Positions 1-10,041 of a DNA stretch of 64,000 nucleotides are shown here, in pieces. The number at the start of each line of letters is the position of its first letter. The stretch's first letter is position 1. Source of the DNA: Haematococcus lacustris. Taxonomy: Eukaryota; Chlorophyta; Chlorophyceae; Chlamydomonadales; Haematococcaceae. A program made the position numbers and the translations under genes. The notes below the pieces were generated by a model that saw only the letters and a program-made list of their open reading frames with translations, ran no database searches and was not told the origin of the DNA. Where the stretch lies: the NCBI GenBank assembly GCA_030144725.1, contig JASKMD010000010.1:957958-1021957 (forward strand). Reading direction: 5' to 3'.

Positions 1-1358
1 CTGAGGAACACACTGCCTGACCCAACTGCCCAGACCCTGTGGCCCTCAGCTGCCAGCCTTACAGGCTTGTGCTTGTCTGGCGCAAAAGGTGTGTAGTTGT
101 AGAAGAACTGCAGGTCCTTCAGGATGTGCTGTGAGGCACCTGAGTCAATGCAGAAGGGGCTGTACAGGTCGCTGTTGAAGTTCAGTCTGGGCTGCACCAT
201 CTGCATGAGAACATCATCAAGATCATCATCATCATCATCAGCAGCAGCAGCAGTGGAGCAGGTGAACAGGCTGGCTCCCCTGGATGGGCTCTGAGCTGCT
301 GTTCTGCCAGGGGTCTGGGCCCTGCCTCTGCTGGGGCTGGATGTCCTGGCTGGGCTAGAGCTCCTGCCTGGACTGGGTCGCCTGCCTGGGCTGCTGGGTC
401 TGGCAGGGTTGCTGAATAGGGTCCTCATGCGGTTGCGCTGATCCCTGTCAAAGGTGAAACATTCAGACATGATGTGGCCAGGCTTAGCACAGTAGTTGCA
501 GGTCAGGTGAGCATGTGAGCTGACATCCCTGGTGGACCTGTCAGGTGACTGTGCTCTGGCCTGCTGCTGCTGTGCTGCTTGCTGCTCACGAGACTGCTGT
601 GGTAGCCTGAACCTGCCCCTGCCCCCCTGTCCGCCTGAACTACCAGCCCCCCTGCTGTCAGAAGGGGAGGAGTAGGACCAGAGTGAGGATGAGGAGGTGC
701 TGAGTTGCTGCTGCATCTGCTTGCTGAGTAGGTCAGCCTCCTTTGTCAGCAGCACACGCTTGATGCGCTCGACTTTTAGGTCGGCGCTGGTCTGATCATA
801 GCGCAGCCTTTCGACTGTGCTTTCGTACTCAGGCGGTAGGGCTGCCAAAATGGCGAGTACCACTGTGGATTCAGAGGTCTCGCAGTTGCAAGCTTCCAGC
901 TCTGTCAGCAGCTGCTGCAAACGCGCATAGAAGCGCGCTACTGACTCGCCGGGTTCCATGCGCAGGAGACTGAGTTGCTGCTGAAGCTGCGACTGTCGCG
1001 CGACTGACGATTCGGTGAACTGAGATTCGAGGGTTTCCCAGGCGTCTTGCGCTGAGTCTGCAGACTTGACAGTGAAGATGTGGAGGTTGGAAACGTGCCG
1101 CTGGATAAAGGCTTTGGCTTTGCGGTCCAGCGCGCTGTCCGCGCGAGATCTGGCTAGCTCAGCAGCATACGCAGTCTGCTCTTGCTGAGTGGCGTTAGCT
1201 GCTGGCGCGGTGGGTAAGGGGGTGACGCCGTCAGCGACGACGGACCAGAGGCCTGCTTCGATTAGCAGGCCTTCGGTGCGGATGCTCCAAATTGGCCAGT
1301 TGTCGTCATCGAGAATGGTGGCCTGATTGCCAGAGGCTGAAGCAGGAGAAGTTGCCAT
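1..1358 (-). CDS. Ty1/copia gag-protease, 5' part of an element (runs off window)
   Basis: Reading the minus strand from the ATG at 1358, the frame stays open for about 452 codons to the window edge. It encodes a copia-type gag (UBN2-like; residues about 15-250), then a zinc knuckle of form CX2CX4HX4C (CNYCAKPGHIMSEC), an S/R/P-rich linker, an Asp run and an aspartic protease signature (IDSGASQHI) near the edge. This is the usual gag-to-protease order of copia polyproteins. No stop or frameshift is visible, so the copy could be recent and intact, with protease, integrase and RT beyond position 1. A second, truncated copy of the gag start lies at 56332-56667 and is very similar. The leader and LTR lie directly upstream at 1359-1728. 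Confidence 0.88.
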   Translation of the reverse strand, partial: MATSPASASGNQATILDDDNWPIWSIRTEGLLIEAGLWSVVADGVTPLPTAPAANATQQEQTAYAAELARSRADSALDRKAKAFIQRHVSNLHIFTVKSADSAQDAWETLESQFTESSVARQSQLQQQLSLLRMEPGESVARFYARLQQLLTELEACNCETSESTVVLAILAALPPEYESTVERLRYDQTSADLKVERIKRVLLTKEADLLSKQMQQQLSTSSSSLWSYSSPSDSRGAGSSGGQGGRGRFRLPQQSREQQAAQQQQARAQSPDRSTRDVSSHAHLTCNYCAKPGHIMSECFTFDRDQRNRMRTLFSNPARPSSPGRRPSPGRSSSPARTSSPSRGRAQTPGRTAAQSPSRGASLFTCSTAAAADDDDDDLDDVLMQMVQPRLNFNSDLYSPFCIDSGASQHILKDLQFFYNYTPFAPDKHKPVRLAAEGHRVWAVGSGSVFL

Positions 1359-1433
1359 CGCTGATCGACTGGGCTGTCAACCACACGAACCCTAGCCAGC
1401 AACTTACTGGAGTCCTATCGCGCGTCAGCGCGT

Positions 1434-1445
1434 GGGCCCATAACC
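1434..1445 (-). other. Candidate copia primer-binding site
   Basis: Immediately inside the LTR the minus strand reads GGTTATGGGCCC. Its complement GGGCCCATAACC contains a CAT anticodon context and resembles the anticodon loop of initiator tRNA-Met rather than a tRNA 3' end. Drosophila copia is known to prime from a half tRNA-iMet cut in that loop. The same 12 bases flank the second copia LTR (56743-56754). The assignment is inference from complementarity. Confidence 0.5.
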
Positions 1446-1728
1446 TGTTGGAAGAGCACGGGCAGACGCGGACACCAGTTCAGGGTAGTTACATTGATCT
1501 GCCACAACTGCTAACGCGCAACCTTGCGTCAACCTTGCGCAACCTTGCGCCTACCTGTTGGAAGAGCACGGGCAGACGCGGACACCAGTTCAGGGTGCCT
1601 ACGACTGCCGGGTGTCTGCCCTAAATACGGCAGTCACACTCGCACTCATCGCGGCCGGGCCGCTGGCAGGCACACCCTACAATCCCGGTGCTTGATCTCA
1701 ACTGCACCGGGAGGGTATGCAACTAACA
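1446..1728 (-). repeat. copia 5' LTR
   Basis: This 283-bp segment, read on the minus strand, starts TGTTAGTTGC and ends TTCCAACA, the TG...CA ends expected of an LTR. It is followed by the candidate primer-binding site and the gag ATG. At 1729 the sequence changes abruptly to LINE sequence that is uninterrupted in the other LINE copy (around 4805), so 1728/1729 is an insertion boundary. The target duplication cannot be checked because the other LTR is outside the window. An internal duplication of 'tgttggaagagcacgggcag' occurs at 1446 and about 1556. Confidence 0.75.
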
Positions 1729-3523
1729 CCTTGGGGCCGCCAAGGGATGGAGGCTGCCATCATGGCCGCGATCGCCCCCCCGTAGGCGGCCTCGTTGGTG
1801 GCAGCGTAGGAGGCCGTCCCAAGGAGGACCCCCAGGTGGCGCACTAGCACCCCGGCTCGGACAGCTGGGATAACCACATCGGGATCCTGCTCCCCACCCT
1901 GCTGCTGCTCGCCCCCCTGCTCCCGCACGCCCCACGGGGCCCGAGGCCCCCTGGTTACCCAGCCCGGGCTCTGGATGGGCGCACGGCATGTCTGAGCTCT
2001 CGCTCACGCTTACCGCAGGGCCTCATGCGGCGCGAACCAGTCCCAGGCCCTCCACCACCACCTTACCGTCTCGGACCCGATCAAGCACCACGATGGAGAG
2101 ATCATCAGCGTACTACTTGGAGGGAGGCGCGGGGGTCGGGGCGGCCCTGTGCATGGCCAGAGGGCTGGAGGGCATGGTGGGGGTGCTGATGCGGCCTGCT
2201 AGCTGGAGCGAGCTGAGGTAGCTGACCAGCGGCTGGAGCACGATGCACCAATAGAGCGGGGTGCCCCACCGCCCTGCAGCACCCCTGACGCAAGAGGGAA
2301 GCTGTCGGTGAGGTGGCCGTTGACCCGCACCTGGCTTGTGGCCCCCCGGTGCAGCAGCTAAGCCCAGCGAACATGCCCCTCCCGGCATAACCCCATGGCC
2401 TCCACCGTGTCCATCGTCTAGCAAGCCCCGGGACACGTTGTCATGAGCCCCCGCTAAGTCCAGCAATAACAACCAGGCTGGGCTGCCCCTCTAGTGCAAG
2501 TACTTCAACAGGTCCAGGTGGAACTGCACGCTTTCGCTGATGTCCCTGCCCAGGATGAAAGCGGACAGGGAGGGGGACACCAGCAGGGCTAACGGCAGCT
2601 GCAACCGGTCCTCCACTGCCCTCGCCACCAGGCACACAACGCAGTTGAGGAGCGTGATGGGGCGTAGCTGGCCACCTGGTCCCTCGGCTTGCCAGCCTTG
2701 GGCACGAGGGTGATGATGCCTGTCAGGAACTCAGCCAGGGGGGCAGGGTCAGCGGTGTCTGCCAAGGCCTCTTGCAACATGGAAAGCATCGGCCGCCCCA
2801 GCTCCAGCCACAGCCGGTCATAGACCTCCATGGGCATCCCATCTAATCCAAGGGCCTTGCTGTGAGAGCAGCCCTGCAGAGCTCGGCCCTTCACCTCCTT
2901 TGACAGCATAGGGCTGCCATCGGGGCCCTCGGGAGCCCTAGCCTGGGTGGCTTGGCTGCGTAGACTCCAGTGGGCTCTGCGGCTGAGTAGTGGTGCTGGG
3001 AAGCCCTACACGCTGCCTTCACCCCGGCCGGCGTGGTGAGGTCTGCAGGTCACGCTAGTGGGCCCGTTGAAGTCGCCCCCAATGAGGAGGAGGCGGCGGT
3101 CGGCGGCTGGCGGCAGGCAAGCGGGGAGGCACTCGGCGTAGAACGCTGGCCGCTCTGCCTGCTGCGCCGGGGCGTACACGCTCACTAGGGACACTGGCCT
3201 GCCTGCGAGCTCCCCGTCCACCCGCAGCACTCGCCCCTGGGCCCCTCTGCCTGCAGCTGCACTTAGGTGCACCCCTTGAGGATGGTGGGGGACTTGACCA
3301 ACACCACGCAGCCCTAGGAGCTGACGGTGCCGGGGATGTAAGACCACTGACCTAGCCGCGCAGGCTTGGCCTTCGAGAGGGCTTCGGCCCACTGCCACAT
3401 GCTCTCCGCCCTATGACACGTTTGGAGGAACATCACTTGCGCCGGGCTGTCAGCGGCTCAGTCTAGCAGGGCCTGCAGCTTGTGCGGCTGGGCTAGGCCC
3501 TGCACAATGAGGTTGACCGCCAT
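1729..3523 (-). pseudogene. LINE (L1-like) ORF2 copy A, interrupted
   Basis: Minus-strand pieces in different frames spell a non-LTR retrotransposon ORF2. From an ATG at 3523 comes an APE-type endonuclease with SLVSVYAP and LLLIGGDFNGP (about 3250-3050). The RT follows: KALGLDGMPMEVYDRLW and FLTGIITLVPKAGKPRDQV (about 2860-2660), DLAGAHD (about 2440) and the catalytic YADD at about 2110. The order is that of L1-type elements. It is dead as it stands: stops occur in the endonuclease, a TAG directly precedes YADD, and the frame shifts later. The 3' side is cut at 1728 by the copia LTR. Bases 1729-2289 match 4805-5365 with no indels and four differences that I counted. Confidence 0.75.
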
Positions 3524-4056
3524 GAACCTGGCGGCCACACCTGGGCGCTGCATGGCTAGTCCTGGCTCGCCCCCGCGCGGGCTACGCGTATGTAGAGGAG
3601 GGTGGGTGGGCTATGAAGGGAAGGCGGACCTGGCAAAGGGGTGGGGCCGGGGGAAGGGGCCGGTATGGGCTCAATACAGGCCAACTTGGGCCCGAGACGC
3701 CGATGGCGGAAGCAGGTGGAGGGCACTGCGCAGGTGGAGGGCACTGCGCCGCACAGGCCCACTCGGATGTCCCTCCCCACCCGATGCCCCTCCACGCCCT
3801 CTCCCCCGGCGCCGCCCCCGCCCCCGCCCCATTGCCCGCCCCCCTCCCCTGCCCACCCCCCTGGCCCCTCTCTGCTCCTGCCCTTAAGCCTGACCCTGCG
3901 CCCCGTGACGCTGGGCGGGTAGAAGGCGGAGATGGGTGGCTCGCTCCTCCGGGGTCAGCCTGTAGCTGGGCTTGTTGAGCCGGGCCACCGCAGCTGGCTC
4001 CCAGGCCTCCCCTTACTCTGCCCGGAATACCCCGTGGGGCCCATGCCCTGTGGGGT
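3524..4056. other. GC-rich spacer between the two LINE copies
   Basis: No confident gene. About 3600-3870 is very G/C-rich with a short direct duplication (GTGGAGGGCACTGCGC repeated around 3715-3750) and C-rich runs. A minus-strand stretch near 3890-3990 (RLNKPSYRLTPEERATHLRL) may be the far 3' coding end of LINE copy B. The 5' UTR of copy A should also lie here, but I cannot mark the boundary. Confidence 0.4.
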
Positions 4057-5365
4057 CTAGGGGGTAGAGGCGGCCGTTGGGTCCCGCCCAGTGGGAGGGC
4101 TGAAGCATGGGGTGCGCCGCATCACAAAACCCACCCCTGGCCCAACCCCTGGCCCAACCAGGTCAGCAGTCCAACGAGCCTCTCCCTCTAGTTGGGGGCG
4201 GTGAAGGGCCTCCCGCACGTGGCGGACGTTGGACCAGCCCTGCTCAGCTGCCGCCTCCCTTCCTGTCGGGTTCAAACGGACTTGCGCGTTGTACCACAAT
4301 GGCTTTGCCATCACCGCGAAGAAGGACTGGCTAGCGAAGGGCACCGCACGGAACAGCTTGAGTCGAGCCAAGGCTGCCACGTGAGCTTGCAGCCGCTGGC
4401 TGATGCCTCGTGAGGGGGGGGCGGTGGGGTCGGTGATGGCCCAAGTGCTGAGGCCGTGAGTGGGGTCTGCCAGCAGGATGTAGGTCAAAGGCTGCCAGGG
4501 AGGAACCCGGGGCGACCAGAGCTGGGCCAGCATCTTCGCCAGCATGGCTATGCTGGTGACCCCCAGGTCCGGCATCCCAACCCCTCCCTCCCCCCCGGGG
4601 CATCACGCGGATGGCCTTGCTTTGGTAGAGACGGCTGCTGTAGGGGCTGCGCTCCTGGGGCAGGTCTGAGGCTGCCGCAAAGCGATGGACAGCCAGGCCA
4701 TGGCCTGCGCCAAAGGAACGGAGGGTTGCACGAAGGCCAACTGGTGGTTGGACTTGGAGGCCAAACACTGCTGGGCCACCTGTGCCCGGCCCAGGAGGGC
4801 GTGGCCTTGGGGCCGCCAAGGGATGGAGGCTGCCATCATGGCCGCGATCGCCCCCCCGTAGGCGGCCTCGTTGGTGGCAGCGTAGGAGGCCGTCCCAAGG
4901 AGGACCCCCAGGTGGCGCACTAGCACCCCGGCTCGGACAGCTGGGATAACCACATCGGGATCCTGCTCCCCACCCTGCTGCTGCTCGCCTCCCTGCTCCC
5001 GCACGCCCCACGGGGCCCGAGGCCCCCTGGTTACCCAGCCCGGGCTCTGGATGGGCGCACGGCATGTCCGAGCTCTCGCTCACGCTTACCGCAGGGCCTC
5101 ATGCGGCGCGAACCAGTCCCAGGCCCTCCACCACCACCTTCCCGTCTCGGACCCGATCAAGCACCACGATGGAGAGATCATCAGCGTACTACTTGGAGGG
5201 AGGCGCGGGGGTCGGGGCGGCCCTGTGCATGGCCAGAGGGCTGGAGGGGATGGTGGGGGTGCTGATGCGGCCTGCTAGCTGGAGCGAGCTGAGGTAGCTG
5301 ACCAGCGGCTGGAGCACGATGCACCAATAGAGCGGGGTGCCCCACCGCCCTGCAGCACCCCTGAC
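4057..5365 (-). pseudogene. LINE ORF2 copy B, 5'-truncated
   Basis: The minus strand encodes the YADD-proximal and 3' part of the same LINE as copy A. The coding frame moves between two readings (5083-4331 and 5004-4603), showing a frameshift, and a further block (4575-4057) gives the C-terminal region with LWSPRVPPWQPLTYILLADP and KPLWYNAQVRLNP. The same TAG before YADD as in copy A is present, so that mutation predates the duplication. The 5' side stops at 5365, where copy A continues but this copy changes to CACTCCGG..., the end of a CACTA-like transposon. Confidence 0.7.
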
Positions 5366-5411
5366 CACTCCGGCAAATTAAGGCCTGGCTGGCTTGGAAA
5401 ACTTGAGAGTT

Positions 5412-5511
5412 CAGCTCTGAAACTTGGTATGTAGGCTGCTGTGACCTTGGGGAGTACAAGACTCTCTCCGGCCAAGGTGTAATTCTCACTCGGTGGCGAG
5501 TTGCTGGACCA
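5412..5511 (+). repeat. Direct repeat 1 flanking the palindrome cluster
   Basis: This ~100-bp segment (CAGCTCTGAAACTTGGTATG...TTGCTGGACCA) recurs at 6033-6131 in the same orientation with scattered substitutions. The pair brackets the TGACCCT palindrome cluster. A diverged relative of the sequence just inside it (about 5520-5680) occurs at about 59390-59640. Confidence 0.7.
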
Positions 5512-5682
5512 GGTGTGGGGCTGTGACCCTGATTTTGGCTAAGGGAGTTGGCACCGAGTGACCAAAGTGACCTTTCATGAAATGTGAGTATGAGCGATTG
5601 TAGAGGATGGTTACAGCTGCCCAACTTAGTAGGTGGCATGCAAAAAGTCCCAGCCAGTGATGAGCTATGGCCCCTTCGTAGG

Positions 5683-6020
5683 TGACCCTGCGGAGGGTCA
5701 AGTACCCCCCCTTGGCCGAAGTGGGGGTGACTTGACCCTCCGCAGGGTCAGGCGTGACCCTCCGCAGGGTTTTGTGACCCTCCGCAGGGTCAGACGTGAC
5801 CCTCCGCAGGGTTTTGTGACCCTCCGCAGGGTCAAGTACTCCTCTTGCCCCAAGGGCGGGTGACCTGACCCTGCGGAGGGTCAGACGTGACCCTCCGCAG
5901 GTTTTTGTGACCCTCCGCAGGGTCACCGTTGCCTCACTTTCCTAGGCATTCCTTACCCTCCGCAGGGTCAACTGTGGCTCACGACCTAGGCAATCCTGAC
6001 CCCGCGGAGGGTCACCTGTG
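5683..6020. repeat. Cluster of TGACCCTCCGCAGGGTCA palindromes
   Basis: About a dozen copies of an 18-bp near-palindrome (7-bp arms TGACCCT/AGGGTCA around CCGC or GCGG) lie in both orientations within 340 bp, at irregular spacing. By position, about 320 bp from a transposon terminus, they fit subterminal repeats of a CACTA-type element. Apparent ORFs here are translations of the repeat. Confidence 0.75.
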
Positions 6021-6032
6021 GCTCACGGTTTC

Positions 6033-6131
6033 AGGTCTGAAACTAGGTATGTAGGCTGTTGTGATAAAGAGGAGTACATGTCTCTCTCGGGCCGAAGTGT
6101 AAATCTCAGTCGTTGGGGAGTTGCTGGACCA
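6033..6131 (+). repeat. Direct repeat 2 flanking the palindrome cluster
   Basis: Second copy of the 5412-5511 segment, same orientation, several substitutions and small indels. Confidence 0.7.
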
Positions 6132-6493
6132 TCATGTTGCATATAATACATTATGTTGCATGGAGGCTGGCATGGAGGTTTCGCAAAGGAACCGCGAAGG
6201 AAGCGAAGGAACCGCGAAGGAAATCAGGTTGCCCCGTCAAGCTGGCAATAGCAGCCAGGAGCAGCCAGGAACCAAGCTATGCAGCCAACCTTTTCCTGTA
6301 GATAACATCGCAGCCAAGCAACCACTCTCGCTTGACACATCGCAGCCACGCAGCGACATTGCAGCCACGTTCCATAGCGGCCAACCTCCCAGCCAAGTTT
6401 GCAGACACGTAGCACAGTACTTCGCAGCCACCCTCGCATGCAGCTAGCGGCTTGCCTTGCAGGCCTCGCAGACGTAGCAGCCAGCCTCAAGAT

Positions 6494-6600
6494 CGCAACG
6501 CAACGCAATTTATCGCAACGCAAATTAACGCAACGCAATCGCAATGCAATTTAACGCAACGCAATGTAACACCTCTCAGTGCACTGCAATGCAACGCAAT
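6494..6600. repeat. GCAACGCAAT short tandem repeat
   Basis: Degenerate tandem copies of GCAACGCAAT with variants (TTTAACGCAACGCAAT). Non-coding low-complexity sequence, probably internal to the adjacent transposon. Confidence 0.6.
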
Positions 6601-6828
6601 AGCACTGACTGACTTACAACATGTCACCCTCTTGCCGCAGGTCCTCCTACACATCCCCTCCCTCCCCCACTTTCACCACCACGTACCCTCCCCATTGCAG
6701 CTCGTCCCACTACAAAGGTAAGACCAAGGTACAAGCCAATGAGGATGGAGCATGGAGGTGAGCGAAGCATGGAGCAAGTGGTGAGTGGCCGCCTTCCGCC
6801 CCTCAGTGGCCCTCATTACTTAGCCTAC

Positions 6829-7328
6829 NNNNNNNNNNNNNNNNNNNNNNNNNNNNNNNNNNNNNNNNNNNNNNNNNNNNNNNNNNNNNNNNNNNNNNNN
6901 NNNNNNNNNNNNNNNNNNNNNNNNNNNNNNNNNNNNNNNNNNNNNNNNNNNNNNNNNNNNNNNNNNNNNNNNNNNNNNNNNNNNNNNNNNNNNNNNNNNN
7001 NNNNNNNNNNNNNNNNNNNNNNNNNNNNNNNNNNNNNNNNNNNNNNNNNNNNNNNNNNNNNNNNNNNNNNNNNNNNNNNNNNNNNNNNNNNNNNNNNNNN
7101 NNNNNNNNNNNNNNNNNNNNNNNNNNNNNNNNNNNNNNNNNNNNNNNNNNNNNNNNNNNNNNNNNNNNNNNNNNNNNNNNNNNNNNNNNNNNNNNNNNNN
7201 NNNNNNNNNNNNNNNNNNNNNNNNNNNNNNNNNNNNNNNNNNNNNNNNNNNNNNNNNNNNNNNNNNNNNNNNNNNNNNNNNNNNNNNNNNNNNNNNNNNN
7301 NNNNNNNNNNNNNNNNNNNNNNNNNNNN
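6829..7328. other. Assembly gap (500 N)
   Basis: Exactly 500 N. The round number suggests a scaffold gap of unknown true length. Confidence 0.98.
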
Positions 7329-7846
7329 CTCGGCTACTTATTAATCATCTGTCTGTCATAATGTGTTGCGAGTGTTGTTAATGGTGCCGTGTATTAGGCG
7401 GGGCTCCCTCTTCTATGGGGTGAAGCGCATGCAAATTAGCTTTGCTGTGATGGAGTGCATGCGAATGCACATGAGAAATTGCATGATGAAGAAATGAAGG
7501 GCATGGCCGCATGAATTGCATGAGGTGCAAGGAGGTGCAAAGCGCGTGATATGAGGATTAGATTGTGTAGTGGTTGCGACTAAACGGTTGGCTATGGTTG
7601 GCGGTTGGCTATAATTGGCGGTTGAGGGTAACCGCCTCCGCCCGCCCGGCCTGCGCCTGCCTGCCTGCACCTGCGAGGATAGTTACTACCCGCATCTCCA
7701 GCAGCGGAGACGCACAGCAGAGTGCTTTCTTGGTTTCTGCCTGGTTTCTGCCGCATTGCTTTGCCCGCTTTGCGGAGTCCATCTAATCCCGAGTGGGCAA
7801 GAATGACCACCTTGTTGTGAGCGCGGTCGTCGCGGAAAGGCTCAAC
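7329..7846. other. Sequence upstream of RRP46
   Basis: No recognisable gene. It contains A/T-richer GCATG-rich sequence and ends in the presumed 5' UTR of the RRP46 gene. No TATA box stands out. Confidence 0.5.
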
Positions 7847-9287
7847 ATGGCATCGCAGGACGTAAGATAAAGTACGACGATCTGTCGCATTTACCAATGG
7901 TGCCAGAACGGAAAGCTGCCATTAAAACTATGCTGGTAATGCTTGCTGCTAATGCATTGTATTTGAGCAAACAACTACCGCCAATACCTACGTTTATTGT
8001 GCCCATGTAGGCATGTGAGCGAGCAGCATGTAAGCAAGTGCCACGGCACAGGAGCGATGAGCGCAACACGCTTACGCGGTCGGACCCATTACCAGTGCCG
8101 GCGAGTAGTGTGCGAGTTGTCCGTTCTGAGCAGGGCTGATGGTTCGGCTCAATGGTCACAAGATGACACGAGCGTGTTGGCCGCTGTGTATGGACCGCGT
8201 CAAGCCCCACAGCAAAAGGAGGACGCTGAACTGGCCGTTATTGAAGTGGTGTTCAAGCCGCGCGGCGGCTTGCAAGGTATGGCTTGTAAGGCTGAAGTCA
8301 AAGCCGAGCCCTTCATCACCTCTTTGAAGCCCCCTCCATTCCATGCTCAGGTAGTGTTGATAAGGAGAATGAAGTCATAATCCGTAGTACTCTTGAAGCA
8401 GTGGTCATGCTGGGGCAGCATCCACGTACATCCATTACGGTGGTCCTGCAGGTCTGGTACCAGTCTTGTGTGGCTAGCCCACAACCTGTCTTACTTGTGG
8501 CCCACCTCAAATGACAGTGCTTCATGTGAACGTGTGTTACAGGTGATGCAAGAGGATGGGTCTGTGTTGGCGTGTGCATGCAATGCAGCATGTGCAGCAC
8601 TTGTTAATGCGGGAGTCCCCATGCGCTGCATGTTTGGTAAGCCTGACAGTGGTGCAAGCTGGGAGTAAAAAGTCACCCCTGAGGAGCCACAGCCTCTTTG
8701 CTCACCTGTCCCTGCAGCGTGTGTTGGCTGCGTGGTGGATGTGATGGGAGGGATGCTGCTAGATCCAGACAGCAAGGAGGAGCAGGTGAGCCCCTGCAGC
8801 GCACTGCATGCAGCATGCGTGTCAGTTGGCTGCCGGCATGTGCACCATGTCAGTCCCCTTTCTCCTGCTGCACATGGCTGAGCCAGTACCTTGGTGTAGG
8901 CACACAGCTATACTAGGTGATGTGAAGCGCACAACCCCACATCGCCCCACGTTGAGCACATTGGCATGAAACAACGGTGTTCAGCGTGCTTGTTGTTCTC
9001 ATTTGCAGGCGGCATGTGCCACCATGTTGTGGGGCTTCACCTCCAGCTTTGAAGCCCAAGAGACAGCAGCAGCCACAACCAAGCCACAGCCTGTTGTGGG
9101 CGAGGGTGCCCTACTGTGCCACACTTGGCCAGGCGCTGCTTCAGTGATTCAGCAAGCAGGTCCAAAGCCCACGGGCAGCCTGCAGTGTGATTCGTTGTTG
9201 GACACCTTTGATCTCAGCAGACTGGCTTGCAGACAGCTTGCTGCTTTCCAAAGAGCAGCCTTCCTGAAAAGCTTGGGAGGTGGCTGA
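7847..9287 (+). CDS. RRP46: Exosome complex RNase PH-like subunit RRP46 (EXOSC5)
   Basis: RRP46 is one of the six RNase PH-fold subunits of the eukaryotic exosome core ring, a 3'-5' RNA processing and decay machine of nucleus and cytosol. Inferred exons: 7847-7861, about 8027-8276, 8351-8451, 8543-8636, 8718-8785, 9009-9287. All junctions are GT-AG and phases agree, giving about 268 residues. Family motifs appear in order: [75 protein letters not shown]. The length fits the family, with a somewhat longer C-terminal tail. The first exon is only five codons and the start of exon 2 is the least certain point (several AGs near 8010-8026). The next gene converges on it. Confidence 0.85.
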
Positions 9288-10041
9288 GCCAGTGGCTGAG
9301 GTGGTGGCTAGCAACAAGTGTGGCCACAAGTCCCATTATTGCAATAACCGCACAAGCAATTATCAGGCTTGACTACTCAGGGCCCTGATGCCACATGCCT
9401 ACAGCTGTGCAACGAACCCACTGGCAGCCTGGCTTGCAGCAGCCATGGCGGATTGTGCTGTTTAACTTTACGACCAGTTAGAACATGTCATGAGCTGAGC
9501 TTGTCATAACGTTATAAGCATCATTAAACATCGAACATGCTCAGCAGCTTGCAATCCACTTGATCTAGTTTGGCTTTCATGATGAATACCACGACGCTTC
9601 GCAGTGTGTAGTTGTAATTCATATGAGTAACAACCCCCATGCATAGATATTGAGAGGTGTGGAGAGTTCAACTTGTGCATGTGGAAAGAACCATGCAGAA
9701 GAGGCCAGCCTTGAATTGATGTTGCATAAGCGGGCATGTCTTGCATGGAGTACTTGTCAGTTTAATCGGGCTATTTGGTTTGCACACGCTGTAACACTCA
9801 CAACGCAATCAGCACCATAGCATGTGCAAATCTAAGCAGCAGTACGCATCTGATCAGTTGACTTGTAGGAGCATGTGCTCAGCTTCGATAAGTGACAGCT
9901 CTTGGCACAATGGGTGCCAAACAATCACTGTCAGTGATGTGTGAGCCGCCAGCTGCAGCTCCGCTTTGTCAAATCAATGCCACCAGCAGCCACATGGTAT
10001 CATGCGCCCTGCCCTCCAACCAAGCTGCCTACCAGGTGCCA
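9288..10041. other. Convergent intergenic region
   Basis: 3' UTR sequence of RRP46 (+) and of the methyltransferase gene (-). No further coding signal is seen. Confidence 0.6.
9613..9617 (+). terminator. Candidate TGTAA polyadenylation signal for RRP46
   Basis: TGTAA is the usual poly(A) signal in volvocine-type green algae. One copy lies 326 bases after the RRP46 stop and another at 9790-9794. I cannot tell which is used. Confidence 0.3.

Larger units (their letters stand above)
5366..6828. mobile_element. CACTA-like DNA transposon, left end (right end not found)
   Basis: Comparison with LINE copy A shows foreign sequence beginning at 5366 with CACTCCGGCAAATTAAGG, preceded by AC. This terminus resembles the CACTC...AAAT ends of the complete element at 50375-53261 and of the hairpin MITEs. 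Inside are a duplicated 100-bp segment, a cluster of 18-bp palindromes, and a block near 6165-6270 (TTTCGCAAAGGAACCGCGAA) that is also found inside the complete element near 51440-51515. No transposase was seen. The expected right end (GGAGTG followed by AC) is absent before the gap and may be in it. Confidence 0.55.

Noticed and set aside
6739..7344. Frames spanning runs of N at both gaps
   Set aside because: The N runs are assembly gaps and give no evidence of coding.
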